From: Roseomonas sp.
GTDB taxonomy: Bacteria > Pseudomonadota > Alphaproteobacteria > Acetobacterales > Acetobacteraceae
Assembly (NCBI GenBank): GCA_020249265.1
Contig: JADCGA010000026.1
Coordinates: 1-64,000, forward strand
Length of the DNA: 64,000 bases
Direction of reading: 5' to 3'
Below, one piece after another: positions 43,522 to 50,853 of the stretch. The translations under genes were made by a program, and so were the position numbers. The notes beneath the pieces are model-generated. The model had not been told where the DNA came from, did not search any database, and saw only the letters and a list, made by a program, of their open reading frames with translations. Positions within the stretch are counted from its first letter, which is position 1, and each line of letters begins with the position of its first letter.

Positions 43522-44873
43522 TACGAACGACGAATGGCGAAGCTGTTGAGATAGGCTTCGGGCTGCGCGGGGTCGAAATCCCGCCCGAAAACGCGATGCG
43601 TGCGTGAAGCACTCGCCGGTACTGTCATGCCAAGCTCCCGCATGGCCTTTGCTGCATCGGTTGCGAGGAAGACCTGTTGCGCCACGCCCGCGTAATCCAC
43701 ATCACCACGGATTTGGCCCCAGCGCTTCATTTGCGTCAGAATCCAGACCGCCATGGAATGCCAGGGGAAGGGATCGAAATTGATCCGATCCGGCACGCGC
43801 TGCACGCGGCCAAGCCCATCGGCGAAGGTGCCGGTCAGCACCTGTTCTACCACTGTGGGCGGCTGGTTCAGGTAATTCTGCCCAGAAATCGCCTGCGCCA
43901 CTTCGCGCCGGTTTTCAGCCTTGGAAGCATAGGCCGTGGCTTCAACAATGGAGCGCATCAGGGCCGCAAAGGTATTGGGCGCTTCCGTCATCATGCCGCG
44001 TGGCACAGCAAAGGCGCAGCAGGGGTGACCATCCCAGAATTCCTTGGTCAGCACATGGATAAAGCCAACGCCATCAAAAACGGCCCGCTGATTGAAGGGA
44101 TCAGGGCCAAGATAGCCATCAATGTTATCGGCGCGCAGATTGGCGACCATCTCAGGCGGTGGCACCGAACGAATTTGGATATCGCGGTCGGGATCAAGCC
44201 CGGCTTGGGCGACATAGGCACGCAGCAAATAATTATGCATGGAAAAGTCGAACGGCACGGCAAAGCGGAAGCCCTTCCAATCCTTCGGATCACGCTTTTC
44301 CTTGTGCTTATTGGCGAGGGTAATCGCCTGGCCATTCGTATTTTCAATCGCCGCCACCGCCCAAGGCACCGGCTGCGCCACGCCAACGCCAAGCGACATC
44401 GCCAGTGGCATGGGGGAGAGCATATGCGCCGCGTCATACTCGCGCGCGATGGATTTATCGCGAATCACGGCCCAACCCGCGGTGCGGATGACCTCTACAT
44501 TCAGATTGTTGCGCCTGTAGAAGCCCATGGGATCGGCCATGATGATTGGCGTGGCGCAGGTGATGGGGATGAAGCCGATTTTTAGGTCGCGCTTTTCCGG
44601 AGCACCGCTGGCCTGCGCCATCGCTTCGCGCGCGCGGGCCAGCGGAAACACACTGTCAAGCGCGGCAAACAACGTGCCGGCGCCAAGCGCATTGATCAGC
44701 GCGCGCCGCGTGGCCGCCTGCGGGAAGGCCGCGCGCAACACGGCTTCCTGCGCGACTTCACCGAAAGCCCCGGTGCCATCCGCAGGCGCCGCATCACAAG
44801 CGAAGCCCGTATGCGTAGCGCCACAGCCGCAAGGGCCTGGGGCATGTGTGCAATTGCGGCGATGAAAGGCCAT
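43521..44873 (-). CDS. CmpA/NrtA-family substrate-binding protein, likely cyanate
   Basis: A 450-residue solute-binding protein. The mature domain begins KIGFIPITCATPIIMAD, as in NrtA/CmpA, and contains EYDAAHMLSPMPLAMSLGVG and FRFAVPFDFSMHNYLLRAYVAQAG (in two motifs). The N-terminus is odd: a 55-residue region with C8, C15, C17 and C26 and several His precedes a twin-Arg hydrophobic segment (RRALINALGAGTLFAAL), so export may use Tat with a very long leading region. The ATG at 44873 has a GGGAGA ribosome site; the frame extends to 44927. First gene of the cyanate operon; no cynR-like regulator is adjacent. Confidence 0.88.
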   Translation of the reverse strand: MAFHRRNCTHAPGPCGCGATHTGFACDAAPADGTGAFGEVAQEAVLRAAFPQAATRRALINALGAGTLFAALDSVFPLARAREAMAQASGAPEKRDLKIGFIPITCATPIIMADPMGFYRRNNLNVEVIRTAGWAVIRDKSIAREYDAAHMLSPMPLAMSLGVGVAQPVPWAVAAIENTNGQAITLANKHKEKRDPKDWKGFRFAVPFDFSMHNYLLRAYVAQAGLDPDRDIQIRSVPPPEMVANLRADNIDGYLGPDPFNQRAVFDGVGFIHVLTKEFWDGHPCCAFAVPRGMMTEAPNTFAALMRSIVEATAYASKAENRREVAQAISGQNYLNQPPTVVEQVLTGTFADGLGRVQRVPDRINFDPFPWHSMAVWILTQMKRWGQIRGDVDYAGVAQQVFLATDAAKAMRELGMTVPASASRTHRVFGRDFDPAQPEAYLNSFAIRRS

Positions 44874-45012
44874 GAAGCATCTCCCGGTTCTTGTCAGCGC
44901 AACGCGATGACGGAGGGGAACTAGCAAGGCGCATGCCGCGTTTTTGGGCGAATAGGAGGGGTTTAGGTGGAGTCATTGCCCACCAAAAAAGCGAAAAGAT
45001 CAAACTATGTGC

Positions 45013-45050
45013 AAATATACCCTGCCAAGCCGGATAAAGGCTTGGCAGGG
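45013..45050 (-). terminator. terminator after the SDR gene
   Basis: A perfect 12-bp inverted repeat (45020-45031 with 45039-45050) and 7-base loop is followed on the minus strand by TATATTT. It lies 14 bases after the SDR stop and upstream of the cyanate operon, so it separates the two units. Confidence 0.75.
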
Positions 45051-45064
45051 GTAGTCAAACCCGT

Positions 45065-45138
45065 TCAAACCACCGGGCTTTTCCCGCCATCCACATTGAT
45101 GGCCGTGCCGCTGATGAAGCCGCCCTGTTCGCTCGCCA
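45065..45138. repeat. direct repeat copy B (3' end of the intact SDR gene)
   Basis: This is the partner of 41172-41245: the last 24 codons and stop of the intact SDR gene. Sequence similarity ends just past both edges of the coding tail. Confidence 0.88.
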
Positions 45139-45850
45139 GCAGCAAAGCCAGGGAGGCGAATTCCTCGGCCTTGCCGATGCGCCCGAGCGGCACCGCCTTG
45201 CCCTGTTCGGCCTTCCACTCATCCCAGGAGATGTTGCGCTGTTCGGCGGCATGTCGGCGCACCCATTGATCGCTTTCAATAATGCCAACCAGCATGGCGT
45301 TCACCAGCACATTATGGGGGGCGAATTCGCTCGCCATCGCCTTGGTCAAAGCCATGCCGGCAGCACGCGAAACGGAAGTGGGCGTGGACCCCGCCAATGG
45401 CGCCTTGGCGCCGATATTCAGCACATTGATCACGCGGCCCCATTTGCGATCCCGCATGGCGGGCAGCGCGAGGCGGCAGAGGCGAATGGCGGCGAAAAGC
45501 TTAAGGTCCAGATCATCCTGCCAAAGCGCATCGGAGACTTCGAGGAACCCACCGCGCTGCGATGTGCCGGCATTATTGATCAGGATATCCACCTGGCCGA
45601 GGCCCTTCACCGCCGCGGCATAGGCGGCTTCGCAGCCCTCCGCGGTCCGGATATCGGCGGAGATGGCAACCACCTTGGCGCCCGGCGCGGCGGCGCGAAT
45701 TTCGGCCTCAGCCTTCGCCAGGCTTTCGGCCCCGCGTGCGACAATCGCGACATGCCCGCCGGATTCAGCGAACATCTTCGCAATAGCCAGGCCAAGCCCC
45801 TTGGACCCGCCAGTGATCAGCGCCGCGCGCCCGTTCAAAGTGATGTTCAT
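45065..45850 (-). CDS. SDR-family protein with altered catalytic residues
   Basis: A 261-residue short-chain dehydrogenase/reductase fold protein. The cofactor motif ITGGSKGLGLAIAK and the LINNAGTSQRGGF strand are intact, so it should bind NAD(P). The usual catalytic Ser-Tyr-Lys is not seen: where families show Ser then YxxxK, this one has INVLNIGAKAP and TPTSVSRAAGMALTKA. The C-terminal GGFISGTAINVDGGKSPVV is standard. The ATG at 45850 has a GGGGAGAGAG ribosome site; the frame extends to 45973 through the tRNA region. Its last 74 bases are duplicated at 41172. The activity may be altered or lost; the substrate is unknown. Confidence 0.88.
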   Translation of the reverse strand: MNITLNGRAALITGGSKGLGLAIAKMFAESGGHVAIVARGAESLAKAEAEIRAAAPGAKVVAISADIRTAEGCEAAYAAAVKGLGQVDILINNAGTSQRGGFLEVSDALWQDDLDLKLFAAIRLCRLALPAMRDRKWGRVINVLNIGAKAPLAGSTPTSVSRAAGMALTKAMASEFAPHNVLVNAMLVGIIESDQWVRRHAAEQRNISWDEWKAEQGKAVPLGRIGKAEEFASLALLLASEQGGFISGTAINVDGGKSPVV

Positions 45851-45928
45851 GGATCTCTCTCCCCCTATGAAGGCGCCCATCCTGCCGCAAGACGGCCAGC
45901 ACGCAAACCGGAAGGGAAGGGGGGAAGC

Positions 45929-46005
45929 TGGGGCGACCAACGGGACTCGAACCCGCGACATCCAAGACCACAACCTGGCGCTCTACCAACTGAGCTATGG
46001 CCGCC
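45929..46005 (-). tRNA. tRNA-His (GTG anticodon)
   Basis: On the minus strand the cloverleaf is complete. The 7-bp acceptor pairs GCGGCCA with TGGTCGC; the D arm GCTC/GAGC and the anticodon stem CCAGG/CTTGG with loop TTGTGGT give anticodon GTG; the T arm has loop TTCGAGT. A genome-encoded G-1 opposes discriminator C73, and CCA is encoded. G-1:C73 is the universal HisRS identity pair that many alphaproteobacteria have lost, so its presence helps place the organism. It lies upstream of the SDR gene. Confidence 0.95.
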
Positions 46006-46098
46006 ATCAGCGGCGCTGCAATAGGCCCGCCCGCCCGGCTCAGTCAACCGCGAAGCCTTGGGTTGCACGGGGACAGTGCAAAATGACACTATGAGTGA

Positions 46099-47325
46099 AT
46101 GTCTTCCGCTGTTCCTGGCCGTTCCCTGGCCCTTCCCATTGCGCTGGTGATTACCTGCGCCGTTTGCGGCGCCATGCTCGCCATGGGCTTGCGCCAATCA
46201 TTCGGCCTGTTCTTGGCGCCCATGACGGCCGAACATGGCTGGGCCGCGCGGGATTTCGCCTTTGCCATTGGTCTGCAAGTACTGGTGAATGGCATCAGCC
46301 AGCCCTTCATGGGCCAGCTTGCGGATCGCTTCGGTGGCCGGCGCGTGGTGATGGGCGGTGCGCTGCTTTATTGCATCGGCATATTGGGCATGGCGCTTTC
46401 AGAATCCGTGGTGCCCTTCACCTTCTTTGCCGGCTTCATCATGGGCATGGCGGTCTCGGCGGCCGGCATGCCGACGATTATCGCGAGCCTGACCCGCATG
46501 TTGCCGCCGGAAATGCGTGGCCGCGCGACAGGGCTTGGCACGGCGGGGTCCTCTGCCGGGCAATTCCTTGTGGTGCCGCTGGCGGGCTTTGCCATTCAGG
46601 GCTTTGGCTGGCAGGGCGCGCTATTCGCCATGGCGATGGCCACACTTTTCATGATCCCGCTCGCCCTGCCTTTGGCCGATAAGCAGCCGGCGGCTGCGCC
46701 TGGTGTGGCGGTGGATAATGAAACGGCGCGTTCAGCCATGGGGCGTGCGCTGCGCGATCCAAGCTTTTGGTATCTGTCTTCCGGCAATTTCGTCTGCGGC
46801 CTGCATGTTTCCTTCCTTACCGTGCATTTGCCGGGCTTTGTGCATAGCTGCGGGCTGCCGTTATACGTTGGCGCCGGCGCCATTTCCATGATCGGGCTGT
46901 TCAACATCATCGGTTCATTGGCCGCGGGTGAATTGTCACAACGCTGGAAGCGGCGCGAATTGCTGGTGGGGATTTTCGCTGCGCGTGCCGTGCTGATGAC
47001 GGTGTTTTTGCTTGCGGAAAAAACCACCACGACCGTGCTGATCTTCTCCGCGCTCATGGGCCTGCTCTGGCTTTCCACGGTGCCGCCGAGCCTTGCCTTG
47101 TGTGCGCGCAATTGGGGCTTGCGGTGGCTCGCCACGATTTTCGGCATGGTCTTTGTCAGCCATCAGATTGGCGGCTTCACCGGCGCCTTCCTGGGCGGCA
47201 TTATTTTCGACCGTACTGGTTCTTATGATCTGATGTGGGTGATTGGCATTCTGGCCTCGGTTTTTGCTGCGGTGATCCATATGCCGATGCGCGATGGGCC
47301 GCGCGTTCAGCCCGCCACCGCCTGA
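46099..47325 (+). CDS. MFS transporter
   Basis: A 408-residue major facilitator with about twelve spans. It resembles the monocarboxylate/OFA-like group common in Acetobacteraceae and Burkholderiales: FGLFLAPMTAEHGWAARDFAFAIGLQVLVNG (two motifs) and the MFS loop GQLADRFGGRRVVM between spans 2 and 3 are conserved. The first half ends in a hydrophilic loop (DKQPAAAPGVAVDNETA). It begins 94 bases from the tRNA-His on the opposite strand and is followed after 21 bases by an Asp/Glu racemase-like gene, so it may carry that enzyme's substrate. No sequence feature names the substrate. Confidence 0.85.
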   Translation: MSSAVPGRSLALPIALVITCAVCGAMLAMGLRQSFGLFLAPMTAEHGWAARDFAFAIGLQVLVNGISQPFMGQLADRFGGRRVVMGGALLYCIGILGMALSESVVPFTFFAGFIMGMAVSAAGMPTIIASLTRMLPPEMRGRATGLGTAGSSAGQFLVVPLAGFAIQGFGWQGALFAMAMATLFMIPLALPLADKQPAAAPGVAVDNETARSAMGRALRDPSFWYLSSGNFVCGLHVSFLTVHLPGFVHSCGLPLYVGAGAISMIGLFNIIGSLAAGELSQRWKRRELLVGIFAARAVLMTVFLLAEKTTTTVLIFSALMGLLWLSTVPPSLALCARNWGLRWLATIFGMVFVSHQIGGFTGAFLGGIIFDRTGSYDLMWVIGILASVFAAVIHMPMRDGPRVQPATA

Positions 47326-47346
47326 TTTCATTCGAAAGGTTTTGTC

Positions 47347-47979
47347 ATGCGCCTTGCCCTGATCCATGCGCTGCGCCATTCGCCGCCGCCGATTGAAGAA
47401 GCCTTCGCGCGGCTTTGGCCGGGCCAGACGCTGATGAATCTGCTGGATGACAGTCTTTCCGCTGATCTGGCGCGTGAGGGCAAGCTTACGCCCCGCATGA
47501 CAGAACGGTTTTTGACGCTGGCGCGCTATGCCGCCGGCACCGGGGCGGATGGCATATTATTCACCTGTTCCGCCTTCGGCCCCTGCATTGAAGCCTGCGC
47601 ACAGGATTTGGCGCCGATGCCGGTGCTGAAGCCGAATGAGGCGATGATTGAAGAAGCCATCACCAAGGGCAAGCGCATCGGGCTTTTGGTGACCTTCGCT
47701 GGCACCATCCCTTCCATGATCCCGGAATTCCCGCCGGGGATCACCGTGGTGCCGAAGCTCGCTGAAGGCGCGCTGGCCGCTTTGGACGCGGGTGATTTCG
47801 CGACGCATGACCGGCTGGCGGCCGAAGCCGCGCGTGATTTGGCCGATTGTGATGCGATTGCGCTTGGCCAATTCAGCCTGGCGCGCGCCAAGCCTTTGGT
47901 GGAACAGGCAACGGGCAAGCCGGTGCTGACCACGCCGGATAGTGCGGTGATGAAATTGAAGCGTTTGCTTGGCGGGTAA
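47347..47979 (+). CDS. aspartate/glutamate racemase-superfamily protein
   Basis: A 210-residue protein of the Asp/Glu/hydantoin racemase fold. The first catalytic Cys is clear (ILFTCSAFGP), but at the second position, where true racemases have a Cys, the segment is AIALGQFSLARAKPL, with no Cys. One-Cys members include arylmalonate decarboxylase and maleate isomerase-like enzymes, so this may be a decarboxylase or isomerase rather than a racemase. The last part (TTPDSAVMKLKRLLG) is family-like. It follows an MFS gene closely and is convergent with the histidine kinase gene, with four bases between. Confidence 0.82.
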   Translation: MRLALIHALRHSPPPIEEAFARLWPGQTLMNLLDDSLSADLAREGKLTPRMTERFLTLARYAAGTGADGILFTCSAFGPCIEACAQDLAPMPVLKPNEAMIEEAITKGKRIGLLVTFAGTIPSMIPEFPPGITVVPKLAEGALAALDAGDFATHDRLAAEAARDLADCDAIALGQFSLARAKPLVEQATGKPVLTTPDSAVMKLKRLLGG

Positions 47980-47983
47980 GGCA

Positions 47984-49348
47984 CTAAACCGGCAGGCTCG
48001 CCACCGCAATCAAGCCGCCTTCTGGCCGGTTCTTCAGCACCACATCGCCGCCATGCCCGCGCAGGATATTGCGCGCGATGGTAAGCCCAAGACCCGTGCC
48101 GCCAGTTTCGCGATTGCGGCTGGCCTCCAGCCGGCGGAAGGGGGTGAATACCGCCTCAAGTTCCGCCTCAGGAATACCGGGGCCATCATCGGCGACAGTC
48201 AGGCGTACCAGGCCAGCGCCATCTTGCGCCAATACAAGACGCGCAGCCCCCCCGTAATTCAACGCATTCGCGACTAGGTTGGAGATGGCGCGTTTAAGCG
48301 CCAAGGGCCTCGCGCGAATGACCAGCTTTTCCGGCCCATCATAGCTGATCTTTTCCGCCTGATCGGGGTGCGCATCACTCGCCTCATCAGCCACCGTGCA
48401 GCACAGCGCCGCGATATCCATCTGTGTCGCGGGTTCCGTCGCAGCATCATCGCGCGCAAAGGCGAGTGTCGCGCCGATCATCGCCTCCATCTCATCCAAA
48501 TCGGCGAGCATTTTGCGGCGCTGTTCATCATCTTCCATGAATTCGGCGCGCAGTTTCAGCCGCGTGATCGGCGTCCGGAGATCGTGCCCAATGGCGGCCA
48601 GCATTTGCGTGCGGTCCGCCACAAAAAGCCTGATTCGCGCGGCCATTTCATTGAAGGCGCGCGCGGCGGTTGCAACCTCGGTCGGGCCAAATTCCGGCAA
48701 GGGTGGGGCATTCACATCGCGCCCGAGCCTATTCGCCGCCTCCGCCAAAAGCCGCACCGGGCGCATGAGCCGCGCAACGGCCCAAAGGATCAGCAGTACG
48801 GCCGCCAAAGTCATGCCGAAAAACGCGGCGAGGAAAGTATCTGAATGCCAAGGCCGCGGCGGCGGCAACGAGGCCCGGAGATTGAGCCAAGGCCCATCAG
48901 GCAGGCGGAGAGAAGCAGCAAAACCGGCTGACCCCAATTCCGCAATGCGGATTTCGCGCGGGCGCAACCTTGGCGGGCCGGAAGCCAGCAAATCCAAGCG
49001 AAACAGCCTGAGGATATGCGGCGAGACCGGCGGCGCGCCCACACGCACAATCGGCGCCAAATCCAAATCCACCGTGAGCCCTTCGGGCAGATCAAGATCA
49101 GCGATGATTTGCGCGCGCCGATCCGGCGCTGTCAGCACTGCGGCGCGCCAGGCGCCAAGGCTGCGCCCGGCGATCTCTCGTGCTTGCACAAAACGCTGCA
49201 AATCCACACGATCCAGCGCGTGGATGGTAAGCCCCGCCGCCTGCACCAGCATGAGTGCTACAATCAGCGCAACGGCGGTGCGCCCACCCAGGCTGCCTGG
49301 CCACCAGCGTCGCCGCGGGGGTGCGGCGACAGGCGCGGCTTCAGCCAC
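47984..49348 (-). CDS. sensor histidine kinase, EnvZ-like
   Basis: A 454-residue membrane kinase. It has a first span (GGRTAVALIVALMLVQAAGLTIHAL), a periplasmic sensor of about 115 residues, a second span (FLAAFFGMTLAAVLLILWAV), a HAMP linker, a HisKA domain with the phospho-His in AIGHDLRTPITRLKLR, and an ATPase domain with N box (NLVANALNYGG), G1 (DDGPGIP) and GGTGLGLTIARNILRGHGG. I choose a GTG start at 49348, whose bases overlap the regulator stop; an ATG at 49372 overlapping further is possible. It is the partner of the response regulator gene directly upstream. The signal is unknown. Confidence 0.92.
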   Translation of the reverse strand: MAEAAPVAAPPRRRWWPGSLGGRTAVALIVALMLVQAAGLTIHALDRVDLQRFVQAREIAGRSLGAWRAAVLTAPDRRAQIIADLDLPEGLTVDLDLAPIVRVGAPPVSPHILRLFRLDLLASGPPRLRPREIRIAELGSAGFAASLRLPDGPWLNLRASLPPPRPWHSDTFLAAFFGMTLAAVLLILWAVARLMRPVRLLAEAANRLGRDVNAPPLPEFGPTEVATAARAFNEMAARIRLFVADRTQMLAAIGHDLRTPITRLKLRAEFMEDDEQRRKMLADLDEMEAMIGATLAFARDDAATEPATQMDIAALCCTVADEASDAHPDQAEKISYDGPEKLVIRARPLALKRAISNLVANALNYGGAARLVLAQDGAGLVRLTVADDGPGIPEAELEAVFTPFRRLEASRNRETGGTGLGLTIARNILRGHGGDVVLKNRPEGGLIAVASLPV

Positions 49349-50060
49349 GATCCACCGTGGTGGCCAGCACATAGCCGCCGCCGCGCACGGTCTTGATCAG
49401 GGCGGGGTTGCGGCCATCATCTTCCAAGCGCCGCCGCAGGCGCGACACCGCGACATCAATCGCGCGATCATAAGGCCCGGCTTGCCGCCCGCGCAGCAAA
49501 TCCATCAGCATGTCGCGCGTCAGCACGCGATTGGGCCGATCGAGCAGCACCAGCAGCAATTCATATTCTCCGCCAGTCAAGGGTACTTCTACCCCATCCG
49601 GGTTCAGCAGGCGGCGTCGGGAAGGTTCAAGCGTCCAGCCGGAAAAGCTGATCGCCTTGGCGGGCGGTTCCTTGGCGGCGGTGCCGTCACCAGAGGCACG
49701 GCGCAACACGGCGCGGATGCGCGCCAGCAATTCGCGCGGGTTGAAGGGCTTTGCCAAATAATCATCGGCGCCGAGTTCAAGCCCCACGATGCGGTCCGTT
49801 TCTTCCCCCATCGCTGTCAGGATCACGATCGGCACATCGGATTGGGTGCGGAGCCACCTGGCGAAATCAAGCCCGGGTTCGCCCGGCATCATGAGGTCGA
49901 GCACCACAAGATGATAGCGCCCAAGCGGCCAAAGCCTGCGGGCTTCGCGGGCATCGCGTGCGGCACTCACACGCAAGCCCTGTTTTTCCAGGAAGCGCGA
50001 GAGCAGGTCGCGAATTTCGCGATCATCATCAACAATCAGGATATGCGGTGCGTTTTCCAT
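49341..50060 (-). CDS. OmpR-family response regulator
   Basis: A 239-residue two-component regulator. The receiver domain has the acidic pair (IVDDDRE), the phospho-Asp in YHLVVLDLMMPGEPG and the switch Lys in DDYLAKPFNPRELLARI. The C-terminal winged helix (VEVPLTGGEYELLLVLLD, then DRAIDVAVSRLRRRLED and TVRGGGYVLA) is standard OmpR/PhoB type. It is transcribed first, with the kinase gene overlapping its end. The region upstream (50061-50307) is gene-free, and must hold its promoter; no clear box was recognised. Target genes are unknown. Confidence 0.95.
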   Translation of the reverse strand: MENAPHILIVDDDREIRDLLSRFLEKQGLRVSAARDAREARRLWPLGRYHLVVLDLMMPGEPGLDFARWLRTQSDVPIVILTAMGEETDRIVGLELGADDYLAKPFNPRELLARIRAVLRRASGDGTAAKEPPAKAISFSGWTLEPSRRRLLNPDGVEVPLTGGEYELLLVLLDRPNRVLTRDMLMDLLRGRQAGPYDRAIDVAVSRLRRRLEDDGRNPALIKTVRGGGYVLATTVDRG

Positions 50061-50307
50061 GCCCTGTTACATTAGTGTTTCCAGGCCGCCATTCATCAGC
50101 CCATGTTGCGAAATGTGTCTGGCGCGGTGCCGGTTGCTATTCGTTGCACTTTGGCATGCCCAATGGCTTTTGCCAGCAATATTTCCGCCCCATCATAAGG
50201 CGTATCGGATCAGGGCCTGACCTGCCCCCAAACTCACCCGGCCCTGTCTCCGCTGATGCGCCCTGGCCTTATGTGCCGGGGCGCATCGCCTTTTTGGGGC
50301 CACCATG

Positions 50308-50853
50308 TCAGACCGGCTGCAAGGGGCGTTGCGGCCCGGCGGGCGGCAGGATGATGATGGGGGCACCCGCGCGCAGCACGCCGCCTTGCAGTACAATCGC
50401 CATGACGCCAGACTTCCGCACCAGCCCGCCCGCTTCATCGCGCCCGAGCATCGCGGCCATCAGCCCCGGTTGGAAATGATCAAGCTGGGCGCAGGGATTG
50501 CGCAGCCCCGTGATTTCCACCACCGCCTCAGTGCCCAGGCAAAGCCGTGTGCCAGTCCCAAGGCCCAGCAAGTCAATGCCGCGCGTGGTCACATTCTCCC
50601 CGATATCGCCGGGCTTGAGCGCGAAGCCCTGGAGGGCGAGTTCTTCGAAGATTTCGGCGTGCAGCAAATGAAGCTGGCGCAGATTGGGCTGCGAAGGATC
50701 ACGCGCGACGCGGGAGCGATGCTTCACCGTGACCCCCGCATGGGCATCACCCGCAACGCCCATCCCCGTAATCAGCGTGAGGCTTTCCGCCGGTTGCTTA
50801 CTGAAGCGATGCGTTCCATCACTGGCAAGCGCCTGGATATAGGCCGTGGTCAC
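50308..50853 (-). CDS. MOSC-domain protein
   Basis: A 181-residue MOSC protein (molybdenum cofactor sulfurase C-terminal domain), of the stand-alone YiiM/YuaD-like type. Typical parts are GMGVAGDAHAGVTVKHRSR, LALKPGDIGENVTTRGIDLLGL-like segments (ALKPGDIGENVTTRG) and the conserved Cys in ITGLRNPCAQLDHF that is proposed to handle sulfur or metal. Such proteins are linked with molybdenum-cofactor enzymes or N-hydroxylated base detoxification. A GTG start overlapping the pgi stop (GTGA) is preferred; an in-frame TTG at 50871 is upstream. It appears to be translationally coupled to pgi. Confidence 0.9.
   Translation of the reverse strand: MTTAYIQALASDGTHRFSKQPAESLTLITGMGVAGDAHAGVTVKHRSRVARDPSQPNLRQLHLLHAEIFEELALQGFALKPGDIGENVTTRGIDLLGLGTGTRLCLGTEAVVEITGLRNPCAQLDHFQPGLMAAMLGRDEAGGLVRKSGVMAIVLQGGVLRAGAPIIILPPAGPQRPLQPV

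Noticed and set aside
41172-45138. Idea that the direct repeats are phage or integrative-element attachment sites
   Set aside because: No integrase, recombinase or tRNA end lies at either repeat; simple homologous recombination or duplication explains them better.
48396-50075. 559-codon open frame on the plus strand
   Set aside because: Antisense to the histidine kinase and response regulator genes, with Ser/Arg/Ala-rich nonsense composition and no domain.
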